A DNA stretch of 54,322 bases from JABMRP01 sp964444795 (GTDB lineage: Bacteria; Planctomycetota; Planctomycetia; Pirellulales; Thermoguttaceae). A program made the position numbers and the translations under genes. The stretch spans positions 1 to 54,322 of the forward strand of contig CAYUIQ010000022.1 of the NCBI GenBank assembly GCA_964444795.1, written 5' to 3'. Shown here one piece after another: positions 24,252 through 33,700 of the stretch (positions are counted from its first letter, which is position 1; each line of letters begins with the position of its first letter). The notes under the pieces are model-generated. The model did not search any database, had not been told where the DNA came from, and was given only the letters and a program-made list of their open reading frames with translations.

Positions 24252-25925
24252 TTAGGGCAGGAGACTACGGAAGTCAACGAACCGACCGCCGTACCTTGCC
24301 TCGATCTTGTCAATGGCCAACTGGAGGTTGCTTTCCGCGGTTAGGGCGGAACGTTTCGCGGCGTCGGCGGCCCCTTGTGCCAAGGCGCCCTTGCCCGCGG
24401 CCCGCGCCTGTTTTCGCTCGTAATCCTCGGCCCTTCTCACCAGAACGCCGGCCAGGGACTTCAAATGGCCCTGTTCGCCCGGCTTCAAATCGCTCATGCG
24501 AATCGACGGAACGCGACTGGCGACAGTGCCTCGCACCGCCGAGGAACTGCCGTGGCTGCTGCTTCGCGTGGTTGTAGGTTCCGCGGTGGAGGAGTTGCTT
24601 CTCGTGACCGCGGTTTGCGAGATGTACCCCCTGGCGGTCGCGTCTCCGTCGACCGATGCGACATAGAGCCAGGTTGTCCCCTTGAACGGCGTGATCTTGG
24701 TTACGCTTACCACTTGGCCCCGGTTGACAACGGCGCTGACTTCCGTGCCGGCCTTTAGTTCGGCCGTCTCGGCGATTACCGCCAGGGGAAGCGTTGTTTG
24801 CCCGGCCGCCAGGCGGTCGGTCAGAGCCTGTTCTAGATCTCCTTCCCCGTCTCTGGCGACATAAGCCGCGCTACGCTTCAAGTAGGCGGACCGCAACACG
24901 GCGGTATCCTGCTCGACACGAATGGCCTTGGTGTACGTGTCGATTGCCTTGGCAAGTTCACCTCGCGTGAAATACATCTCGCCCTGCGCAAGAAGCCCGT
25001 TGAGAGGGGCGGAAGGGACGACAGCCGTCTCGGCGAGCGGACGAATCTCCGCGGGCACCGAGGCAATTTCATATTCCCCAACGAATTCGCCGCGAAGGAC
25101 GGGTCTCTGCAAGATTCCGTGCGACTTGGCCACGTGCTTCTTCGTCTTCTCGTGGGCGTATGTGTAAAGTTCGAACAGCGAGACCTTGCCGTTCTTGTTG
25201 CCCGCGTACTCCCGGTCGGCGTGGCCGTCAAGCCCCGTGGTGACGTAGTGCATGAAGACTCCGCGCTTGAGTTCCGGATCCTCGGCCGACCACTGGCCCG
25301 CTTCGCAACTGGCAAGCACGCGGAGCCCCTTGGGTGGTTGGGTCAAGTCGGCGGCAAAACCCTTGAGGCCCGTGGCCGCCTTGATTCCTTTGAGCAGCGG
25401 TTCGTTCCGGCAGGCGTCGACCAGCAGGACCTTTTGGCGGGCCTTGCATGCTTCGAGTTGCCGATAGACGCCGTCCAGCGATACCATGGTCTGGCCGGGC
25501 TGGGCGACCTTTGCGTCGGAGGGGCAAACGTAGCTGACGCCGTCGACGTGAAGGCCATGCCCACTGAACGCGACCAGCACCAGATCCTCTTCGTTGGCCA
25601 AGCCAAGCCTTAGCGTTAACTGGTTCTCGATGTTTGCCTTGGAAGGCCAGAACCGCGCTTCGGTCGCTCCGTCGCGCATGAAGACGATGTTCTCCTCCGG
25701 AAATCCGGCGGCGATGAGCTTGTCCTGGAGTTGCTCCATATCGTTGTGACAAAACTCGAGATTCTGAAACGGCGGCGTGTAGTGGTTCACGCCAATCAAG
25801 ATTGCATAACTCTGACTGAGGTTCGGCTCCGCCGTTGCCCGGCTGTCGAGGAAACAGGTGACCCCGCCGGATGCCACACAGAAAACCACCGTCGCCATGA
25901 TACCACCGAAGGTCTTGCGAAACAT
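24252..25925 (-). CDS. Secreted metacaspase (caspase-like C14 peptidase)
   Basis: A 557-residue protein. A signal peptide or anchor (residues about 8-32) is followed by a caspase p20-like domain (about 38-260) with the catalytic dyad His123 in FSGHG and Cys172 in LLVDACRN, and the YAILIGVNHY start strand. A TPR-like pair follows (about 310-375: LAQGEMYFTRGELAKAIDTY), then an SH3-like segment (about 385-440: LKAGTEVSAVVNRGQVVSV), a Ser/Thr-rich linker and a charged coiled coil. Bacterial metacaspases cleave after Arg or Lys and are linked to regulated cell death or stress. AAGGAG lies before the ATG at 25925. It neighbours a repeat protein, a lipoprotein-like gene and, divergently, an ECF sigma factor with a WD40 kinase. 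Confidence 0.9.
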   Translation of the reverse strand: MFRKTFGGIMATVVFCVASGGVTCFLDSRATAEPNLSQSYAILIGVNHYTPPFQNLEFCHNDMEQLQDKLIAAGFPEENIVFMRDGATEARFWPSKANIENQLTLRLGLANEEDLVLVAFSGHGLHVDGVSYVCPSDAKVAQPGQTMVSLDGVYRQLEACKARQKVLLVDACRNEPLLKGIKAATGLKGFAADLTQPPKGLRVLASCEAGQWSAEDPELKRGVFMHYVTTGLDGHADREYAGNKNGKVSLFELYTYAHEKTKKHVAKSHGILQRPVLRGEFVGEYEIASVPAEIRPLAETAVVPSAPLNGLLAQGEMYFTRGELAKAIDTYTKAIRVEQDTAVLRSAYLKRSAAYVARDGEGDLEQALTDRLAAGQTTLPLAVIAETAELKAGTEVSAVVNRGQVVSVTKITPFKGTTWLYVASVDGDATARGYISQTAVTRSNSSTAEPTTTRSSSHGSSSAVRGTVASRVPSIRMSDLKPGEQGHLKSLAGVLVRRAEDYERKQARAAGKGALAQGAADAAKRSALTAESNLQLAIDKIEARYGGRFVDFRSLLP

Positions 25926-26255
25926 CGTACTTTCTCCTTTTGTCCTGTGTCTGAGGTACTTCCCGTCGCCGTGCCCCTCTAAGACATAAATGGCAAAGTG
26001 GCCCCGAGACCCCGCGCGCCGGCGCGGATTGTCTGTTCGGGACCACTCACGTGAGGGGTTGGTTGTTGGCTGGCCGGGATTTGCTCTTCCCGGAGGCTCA
26101 GCGAGAGTTTGCAGGGAGGAAGTAAATGGTGCGCCGGGGGACTGCTGCCCGCCGACTGGGTGGTATCACTCAACGACGTTCCCCACGCCCCGCGCACCAA
26201 CCGCCAAGCCTGTCGAGGCTGGGCAAGTCGGTACCGTGAGACGCGGGAACCAGCT

Positions 26256-28442
26256 TCAGTGGATCACCGTCCAGTCGTTCTTGAGTTGCCTCTCGATGTA
26301 GCCCTTGGCTTGCTGGAGGGCGTGCTTGATGACGGACGTGTTCAGGTTGGTGTGGCCGGTTCTGCCGACAGCCTGCCCGCTGGGGTTGTGGTCAATTCGG
26401 GGATTCGAGAGCTGGCCGGAGTTGGGCCGAATGATCGTGACATGTCCCGATTTGACCGTGTAGTTGGCCTGCTTGACGACGAACCAGAGTCCCTCGGGAG
26501 ATTGGAAGGCCGTGTAGCCGTTCTTGACGACCAACTCGGCCGCTCTTGCCGATGGGGAGCCCCAGTCCCAATCCAGAGGAGTTGCACTCGGGTCGCCGTT
26601 GGCGCGGATGCGAGCGAGCACGTCTTTTTCGTGGGCGTCGATCATGTCCATCAGGACCTCGTGCGCACCGACGGCCACGCCCACGCCGGGAAGCAGCTTC
26701 TTGCCTTCCTTGATGGCAAACTCCTTGAGTTTGCCCAAGCCAGCCTGCTTGGCGTTTTGGAGAATGATTCCCACGACGTCGCGGGCCGCACCGATTTGCT
26801 CTTTGTACTCGTCCTTGAACCGGGCAAGCTTCCGCCCGACCGTGTTGACGACATTCTCATTCAAAGTGGATTGGAAACGACTGCGGATTTCAGCGGTGAG
26901 CTTCGCAAATCGTTCCGGCCAGAGGTCGATCACTTGCGGCTCGGGGGTGATCTCGTCGGCGGAGCTGTCGGCAGGTGGGTCGAATTGGCGATTAGGGCGC
27001 TTCTCGCGGCCAGGCTTCCCGGGTGTAATGACTGTCGGGTCGAAGTCGTGGTCGTAGCTCGGGGGGGCGCCGTCCCAGTCGGAATCGTCTTTCATGCCGG
27101 GGCCGGAAACACGATCTCCTCGAAGCGCTGTCGCGTGAGTGCGATCCGTCGGATTCCCCCGAAGGTCGAGTCCATGCCGACTCAGCCACCGGTCCATACC
27201 GCGTTGATAGGCCTGCGCGAGGAGTTGATCGAGGATCGCGTCGTCCCAGGCGTCGATGCCATGCGTCTTCCACCAATCGGCCAGCAGTTGCTCCAGAACA
27301 TCGCCCGTCGATGCTTGCAGTTGGGCCATGTACTGCTCGTTGAGACCGCCTCCCCACATGATCTGATGGATGATCTCCGCTTGCGTGCGGGTGTATCCGC
27401 CGCGAACGAGATCGGAGACCTTGTCACCTTCCCCATTGACGATGAGCGGGCGATGCTCGCGCGGACCCAGCGGACCGCCGCGTCGAAAGGGGTCGTTTTC
27501 CCGTGCAATCTCCATCCCGTCACGCCACGGTTGTTCCACGGCGCTGTGCCAAACTTCCTTGGCGGACTTCGCCCGGATGTCCGGAAGACGTCCCCTTAGA
27601 TCCTCCATACTGGTCATACTTTTGGGAAGACGCTCTCGCAGGTCCTCCATGCTCGTAAAGCTCTTGGGCAGTCGCCCGGTGAGTTCCTCCATGCTGGTCA
27701 TGCTCTTGGGCAGTCGCCCGGTGAGTTCCTCCATGCTGGTGAAGCTCTTGGGGGCTCGGCCGGTGAGGCGTTCCATGCTGGTGAAGCTCTTGGGTGCTCG
27801 GCCGGTGAGGCGTTCCATGCTGGTGAAGCTCTTGGGGGCTCGGCCGGTGAGGTGCTCCATGCTGGTGAAGCTCTTGGGAAGACGATCCCTTAAGTCGTGC
27901 CCGCTCCGTGGCGGCGTGACAAGAGTGCCCAGGCCGTCGAAGAAACTGGCCACCGGCTCCAAGTCGACCTTTGGTGAATTGACGGGAAACTGAACGCCTC
28001 CTGAAACGCCAAGTCGCTGGCCCGTGGTTTTCGCCGTGCTGGTGATGTATCCCCCGGGGCTCGTCACGAACTTCTTTCCTTCATCGGCGAATTTGTTGAT
28101 GGGTTTCTCGACGACCTCCCCGGCCATGGAGAAGATCTTGCCTCCTTCTCGGATTACGTGCTTGCTCCCGCTGTCAAATTGGCGTCTTTGGTGCTCATAG
28201 GCTTTGGCCGCGTAGTTGCTGGCGTCTTTGTACGCTCTCCGTCCGGGTTTGCCGACGTTGTCCTCCCAGACCTTCCCGAGTGTGCCCCCGATCTTCGGCT
28301 TGCCGATGTTGATCTTCGGTTTGGGAAGACTGAATTGGGCGAAGATGCTCCCCACGCAGATGGCTTGATAGACAAGGCCCGTGAACAGTAGGACAAGTGT
28401 CGAGCGAATAGCGCGGGGTCCTGCAAAACGGTTGGCATTCAT
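26256..28442 (-). CDS. Secreted protein with seven tandem 14-residue repeats
   Basis: A 728-residue protein. The start at 28442 follows AGGAG; a hydrophobic segment (residues 14-36) is a signal peptide. After a PKPKINIGKPKIGG region come seven tandem copies of R-x-P-K-S-[FM]-T-S-M-E-x-L-x-x (about residues 185-285). The centre (about 340-440) is helical and the C-terminal part (about 530-700) is helix-rich with a hydrophobic hairpin-like GVGVAVGAHEVLMDMIDAHE, ending with GRTGHTNLNTSVIKHALQQA. I recognise no family. The repeats suggest a binding surface or filament. It lies between the metacaspase and a lipoprotein-like gene on the same strand. Confidence 0.8.
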   Translation of the reverse strand: MNANRFAGPRAIRSTLVLLFTGLVYQAICVGSIFAQFSLPKPKINIGKPKIGGTLGKVWEDNVGKPGRRAYKDASNYAAKAYEHQRRQFDSGSKHVIREGGKIFSMAGEVVEKPINKFADEGKKFVTSPGGYITSTAKTTGQRLGVSGGVQFPVNSPKVDLEPVASFFDGLGTLVTPPRSGHDLRDRLPKSFTSMEHLTGRAPKSFTSMERLTGRAPKSFTSMERLTGRAPKSFTSMEELTGRLPKSMTSMEELTGRLPKSFTSMEDLRERLPKSMTSMEDLRGRLPDIRAKSAKEVWHSAVEQPWRDGMEIARENDPFRRGGPLGPREHRPLIVNGEGDKVSDLVRGGYTRTQAEIIHQIMWGGGLNEQYMAQLQASTGDVLEQLLADWWKTHGIDAWDDAILDQLLAQAYQRGMDRWLSRHGLDLRGNPTDRTHATALRGDRVSGPGMKDDSDWDGAPPSYDHDFDPTVITPGKPGREKRPNRQFDPPADSSADEITPEPQVIDLWPERFAKLTAEIRSRFQSTLNENVVNTVGRKLARFKDEYKEQIGAARDVVGIILQNAKQAGLGKLKEFAIKEGKKLLPGVGVAVGAHEVLMDMIDAHEKDVLARIRANGDPSATPLDWDWGSPSARAAELVVKNGYTAFQSPEGLWFVVKQANYTVKSGHVTIIRPNSGQLSNPRIDHNPSGQAVGRTGHTNLNTSVIKHALQQAKGYIERQLKNDWTVIH
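27606..27890 (-). repeat. Seven 42-bp tandem repeats within a gene
   Basis: A 42-bp unit encoding R-x-P-K-S-[FM]-T-S-M-E-x-L-[TR]-[GE] is repeated seven times in frame. Some adjacent copies are nearly identical in DNA (for example around 27760-27860), which points to recent expansion. Confidence 0.9.
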
Positions 28443-28523
28443 GGCGATCTCCTAGTTCTTGGGGATAGTTCCATTTCAACTTGTTAGACGAAACACCAGT
28501 CGTGGATCACGAGGCTTTCGCTG

Positions 28524-29954
28524 TTAGCGGTCGGACGAGTCCGGTCGACTGTAATATCGCACGATCATCGTATCCGTGAGTTCGACGGCCCCGAGACTCT
28601 TCTTCTTCAGAACCTCGTCGCCGTCCTCCAACGAGTAAGTGGCCAATCCGCGAACACCGTGCGGTGTCAACTCCGATCGGGTCATCAGAAGATCCCGCAA
28701 ATCGGAGAAAGAACCGACGGAGTCGGCGGCCGGATCGGTCGGAGAAAGCCTGCCCACGCTCTCGGTGAACGTCGGGGCCGAACCGGTATCGGCATTGACC
28801 GGCCGGAAGACGTACAGATGGATCATTCCGGCGGTCTTTGCGCCGCCGAGGTCCTCGTACGCCTCTTGCGACATTTCTTCCGACAAACCGGCAATCTTGG
28901 CGTAGGTCCGGCGATCTTCGCGGTGATATCCCTTGACCACATGGTACTTGCCCGGCTCGAGCACCCATTTCTGTAGCGTATTTGCCGGGCCCATCTCCTC
29001 GCAAAGCGTGCTGATTCCGTTGACGGTGAGCACGACGGCCAGTGTCTGATTCGTCTCGTTGCGAAGTCCGAAGGTCACCAACTGTCCCTCTTGGGGATCG
29101 GGAGCGGTGAAGTTGTGAAGGCCGGCAGCTGTGGTGTCGGGGGTCTGGGGTTGCTCCACGCCGTCGTAAAGAAGCTCAAGCGTGACCGGGAAACCTCCAA
29201 TCCCGGACGTCGGCAGACCGGACTCATCCCCGAAGCGAACGTCGCCAATCGGCGCCCTTTCCGCATTGATGCTGTCCAGGATGTCGTCGTCGGAGAACCC
29301 CCGCACAAAACGCCGCCGGGTCTTCGAGAGCGAGAATCCCTCCCCGGCATCGGCGAGGATCTGACGATCGGTCGGCACGTCGAATTCCAGCAGATCGTAG
29401 ACTGCCCGCGGGTCGTTCTTCTCGAATGCCCCGATGGCCACATTCGTCTTGCGCAGATCGCTGCTGAGAGTCACCTTCCCGGCGAGGAAGATGTCCGGAG
29501 TAATCTCCGGGCCCCAATCCAGCGCGTACTTGATGCCGAACAACCGCTGTCGATCGCTGGCGGTCCGATAGCTGGCGCCGGGGATCTTCTTGCCGGCGAC
29601 GGCCGCGGCGTTGCGAACGACACGCAGTTCCCTTCCGCCCGGCGAGTGCTTCAGAATGAGTGCGCTGGCTAGGCGTTCGGCCATCTGGTCGCAGATCAGC
29701 CCGCCGTCGAAATTCGATGGGTCGTTTCCCTTCTTGAGCATGAAGGAAAGCACACCGACGTTCTGGTAACCTCGGTCTTCGAGATGTTCCAGAATCTTCG
29801 GCACTTGCCTCAAGAGTTCGTGGTCGATGTTGTCGGCTCGCATAGTGGCCGGCGTGCCCAGCCATGCGGCAAAACAGACGACCGCGGCCAGGGTGCCGAG
29901 TTTCCGGTTCACCCCGCTGCGTTGCCTTGACTGACTGATTTTGTCGAGGTCCAT
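28524..29954 (-). CDS. Exported protein of unknown function
   Basis: A 476-residue protein. The ATG at 29954 is preceded by AAGGGAG, a better site than that before the in-frame ATG at 29990. A signal peptide or anchor (KLGTLAAVVCFAAWLGTPA) is followed by a region (about 45-190) with NVGVLSFMLKKG and ICDQMAERLASALILKH, a pattern like FlgO/CsgG-type outer-membrane-associated proteins. A beta-rich domain (about 230-370) has LVTFGLRNETNQTLAVVLTV and KWVLEPGKYHVVKGYH. It is first in the minus-strand run, 238 bases from the divergent sigma factor gene. The family assignment is tentative. Confidence 0.7.
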   Translation of the reverse strand: MDLDKISQSRQRSGVNRKLGTLAAVVCFAAWLGTPATMRADNIDHELLRQVPKILEHLEDRGYQNVGVLSFMLKKGNDPSNFDGGLICDQMAERLASALILKHSPGGRELRVVRNAAAVAGKKIPGASYRTASDRQRLFGIKYALDWGPEITPDIFLAGKVTLSSDLRKTNVAIGAFEKNDPRAVYDLLEFDVPTDRQILADAGEGFSLSKTRRRFVRGFSDDDILDSINAERAPIGDVRFGDESGLPTSGIGGFPVTLELLYDGVEQPQTPDTTAAGLHNFTAPDPQEGQLVTFGLRNETNQTLAVVLTVNGISTLCEEMGPANTLQKWVLEPGKYHVVKGYHREDRRTYAKIAGLSEEMSQEAYEDLGGAKTAGMIHLYVFRPVNADTGSAPTFTESVGRLSPTDPAADSVGSFSDLRDLLMTRSELTPHGVRGLATYSLEDGDEVLKKKSLGAVELTDTMIVRYYSRPDSSDR

Positions 29955-30192
29955 GTCAAACTCCCTTGGTTGATGTGGTTTGTCAGCCATGTTTGAATCC
30001 CCTTATCTGTTACATGGGAGAACTGCCTCGTAACCCCGCGCCAAAGGGCCGTTTGGCAAGAATTTCCCCAGGCACCCCCGTGCAGAGGGGCTTGCGCCGT
30101 CACTGGCCCCACCCTGGTTGCGGGGTGGGGGTACATCTTCTACAATTTGGCGTAGATGTGGGCACCTGGGATTCTCCCGTGGGGGGTCATTG

Positions 30193-30798
30193 ATGGCGGA
30201 CGACGACGTAACTTGTTGGATCGCCCAATTAGCCGAGGGGGACGATGCAGCCGCCGAGCGGATCTGGAACCGCTACTACGAGCGGCTGATCGGCTTGGCC
30301 CGCAAACGATTGGGGGAACGGCACCGCCGAGCGACGGATGAAGAAGATGTTGTGCTCAGCGCCCTAAACAGCTTCTTTCGGGGGGTGGAGGCGGGACGGT
30401 TTCCCCGGCTGGGCGACCGTCAGGATCTTCGGCGGCTTCTGGTCACGCTGACCGCCCGCAAGGCCGTGGCCCATCTTCGGCGCGAGCATGCCGCAAAGCG
30501 CGGTGGTGGGAATGTGCGGGGCGACTCGGTGTTTCTGCGGCCGGGTCTGGACGGTCACGACGCAGGCATGGAACAGGTGCTCGGGCGCGAGCCGACACCC
30601 GAACTGGCCGCCCAGATGGCCGATCAATGTGGGCACCTGATGGAGGCGCTGGACGACCCCTCCCTGCGCGTGGCCGCGCTATTGAGGCTGGAGGGTTATA
30701 CCAACGAGGAAATCGCAAAGTCTCTGGACTGTGCAATAGGCACCGTCGAGCGAAAACTGGCCCGGATCCGCAAGCGGTGGGAATCGGAAGGTGCTTGA
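30193..30798 (+). CDS. ECF-type RNA polymerase sigma factor
   Basis: A 201-residue sigma factor. Region 2 (about 15-95) has WNRYYERLIGLARKRLG, and ATDEEDVVLSALNSFFRGV matches the planctomycete ECF type. Region 4 (about 140-200) has DDPSLRVAALLRLEGYTNEE and IAKSLDCAIGTVERKLARIR, a helix-turn-helix for the -35 element. The start at 30193 was chosen because it precedes the conserved DDDVTCWIAQLAEGD start of the family. Its TGA overlaps the ATG of the next gene (TGATG), so the sigma factor and kinase are translationally coupled. Kinase-linked ECF sigma factors in planctomycetes are thought to be controlled by phosphorylation rather than by an anti-sigma factor. Confidence 0.92.
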   Translation: MADDDVTCWIAQLAEGDDAAAERIWNRYYERLIGLARKRLGERHRRATDEEDVVLSALNSFFRGVEAGRFPRLGDRQDLRRLLVTLTARKAVAHLRREHAAKRGGGNVRGDSVFLRPGLDGHDAGMEQVLGREPTPELAAQMADQCGHLMEALDDPSLRVAALLRLEGYTNEEIAKSLDCAIGTVERKLARIRKRWESEGA

Positions 30799-33700
30799 TG
30801 TCTCACAACGACCAAGAAACCGGAAGTGGCCCCGACCATCCGCAAGAGGATGCTTCGCTGCACACACGAATCGACACGATCTGTGAACGTTTCGAGGCGG
30901 CGTGGAAGTCGGGCGAGCAACCGCTCCTGAGCACGTTTCCGCGAGATGTTCCTGAATCGTTCAGCGAAGCTTCGCGCAGAGAACTCCTTGTCGAGTTGGT
31001 GAAGATCGACCTGGAGTACCGTTGGCGTAGCGCCTATGCAAGAGACGGCCATCGAGCGTCCGTGGCGGCCACTACCGCACACGCCGAAGAATCGGCGGCC
31101 ATTCTCGATTGTCCGCTGCTGGAATGCTACTTCGACCGGTCTCCCGATTTGGGGCCGTTGTCCGAGGCGCCGGACTCGTTGATCGTTCTGGAGTACCGGG
31201 TTCGGCATCGCTGGGGAGACCGCCCGGGCCACACGGAATACCGGCAACGGTTCGGTGGTGTCCGTGAAAGCCTCCAGGAAGAACTGCGGCAGATTGATCA
31301 GGAGTTGCTCGATAAGAAGGAGCCCGCGGGCTCGGATTCCAAGCACGATTCGGCGGCGGCCCAAGGCAGCGGTCTTCACGTGCGTTGTCCACACTGCCGG
31401 AATCCTGTCGAGATCGTCGACGACAGCCCCCTTGCGGATATCGACTGCGCGTCGTGCGGGAGCAGCTTCGCGTTGGTTGGCGACGAGGCGCTGGCCTATC
31501 AGACGATAGGCGGCACACCGCACCGTCGCCAGATGATCGGCCACTTTGAGCTGACGGAACAGTTGGGATTCGGCGCGTTTGGGGCGGTCTGGAAGGCCAA
31601 GGACACGCAGCTCGACCGGACCGTGGCGGTCAAGATCCCTCGCAAAGGCCACCTCACGCCCGGGGAGCGGGAGCAAGTCATTCGCGAGGCTCGTGCAGCG
31701 GCCCAACTGCGGCACGCGAACATTGTCAGCGTCCACGAAGTGGGGCTCGACGGAGACCTGCTCTACACCGTAAGCGAGTTTGTCGAGGGTGTTTCGCTTG
31801 AAGACTGGCTTTCGGGCAAGAGGATGACGCATCGCGAGTCGGCCGAGTTCTGCGCCAAAGTCGCCGACGCCATTCACTTCGCTCACCAACACGGAGTGAT
31901 CCATCGCGATCTCAAGCCGGGCAACATCATGCTCGATCCGTCCGATGAACCGCACATCATGGACTTCGGTTTGGCGAAGCGCGAGGCGGGCGAAATCACG
32001 ATGACTGTCGAAGGCCAGATTTTGGGCACGCCCGCTTACATGTCGCCGGAACAGGCCCAGGGAGAAGGCCATACGTCCGACCGGCGAACCGACGTCTACT
32101 CGCTGGGGGTCATTCTGTACGAATTGCTTACCGGCGAGCGTCCGTTCCGGGGCAACGTGCGGATGTTGCTCAAGCAGGTGCTGGAAGACGAGCCGCAAAG
32201 CCCGCGCAATCTCGACGGCGCTGTGCCGAAGGACCTGGAGACGATCTGCCTGAAATGCCTGGAGAAGGCCCCGGACCGCCGTTACGACACGGCCCAGGAC
32301 GTCGGCGACGAAATGCGCCGACATTTGCGCGGCGAGGCGATTTTGGCCCGACCGATCGGGCAGATGATGCGGGCGTGGCGGTGGTGCAAGCGAAACCCGG
32401 CGGTCGCCTCGCTCACGGCGGTCGTGGCCGCGGTGCTGCTGTTCGGCATGGCGGTCTCCTCGTACTTTGCCGTCGCAGCGACCCGGGAGGCTTACCGTGC
32501 AACCGAGGCCGAAGGCGCCGCAAGGATCGCCGAGGCAACAGCCGTTGACGAGGCCAGACGCGCGACCGAGGCGGAAACCGCCGCCACGGCATCCCGGGCG
32601 ACGGCTGTCAAGGAGGCTCGGCGGGCAACGGAAGCGGAAGCTGCCGCAAGACGGGAAGCCGAGGCGACGCGCCGAGCCCTGTACTTCAACCAGATTGCCC
32701 TGGCGCATCGGACCTATCTCGATGGCGACGCGTTCCGCGCTGACGAGTTGCTCGATGCGTGCTCCCGCGATCTGCGGCAATGGGAGTGGTACTACCTCAA
32801 AGAGACGTGCGATCCGAAGGCGATCCGGTTGGTCGGACATCGAGACGACGTGAGGGCTGTGGCCATTAGCCCCGACGGACTGCGAATCGCCACCGGCAGT
32901 CACGACCGGCTGGTGAAGTTGTGGGACGCCGGGACGGGGCAGGAACTCAAGACGCTGGGTGAGCACGAGGCCACGATTGCTGCCGTCGCGTTCGGCCCGG
33001 GAGGAGAGACGCTGGCGTCCCTGAGCGGCGACAAGATCCTGAAGCTCTGGGAGGTCGAAACGGGGGCCGTTCGATTCTCGGTGGATGTCCCTGCGGAGCG
33101 AATATCGCGACATTCGCTCGCCTTCTCTCGGGACGGCAAGTGGCTTGCCACGCCCGGTGCGGACGACACGGCCCAACTGTGGAGCGCGGCGACGGGCGAA
33201 ATCATCCGCACGTTTTCGGGGTTGAAGGCGTACGCGAAGGCCCTCGCCTTCAGTCCGGATTCGCAGCGGCTGGCGGCCGGCGCCGCCGCGCAACAATTAG
33301 TTGTCTGGGAGGCGACGAGCGGAAAACAGCTTCTGGCACTCGACGAACTGGGATACGCCAGCCAGGGCGTGACCACCGTGGCGTACAGCGACGACGGCCG
33401 CACAATCGTCACCGGCGAGAACTCATACGTGAGGGCCTTCGACGCGGCCACGGGCGAGGAACTGTTCGCCCACCGCCTGCACCACGAGACGGTCCTCGAC
33501 GTTGCCGTCAGCGACGACGGCCGACGGATCGTATCCGCGGGTTATGACCGCACGTGCCACGTGTTCGATACCACGTTGCGCCGAGGGGTCGCGCGGGCCA
33601 GACTCGGAGATCACGTGACGATGAGCCCCGACGGCTCTTGGGCCGTCAGTTTCGGTACGTGGGTCCTCACCCCCGTCGTGTGGCGCACCCAATTGCCTCA

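Noticed and set aside
27606..27890. A CRISPR array
   Set aside because: The 42-bp repeats are contiguous, with no spacers, and stay in frame inside a long gene.
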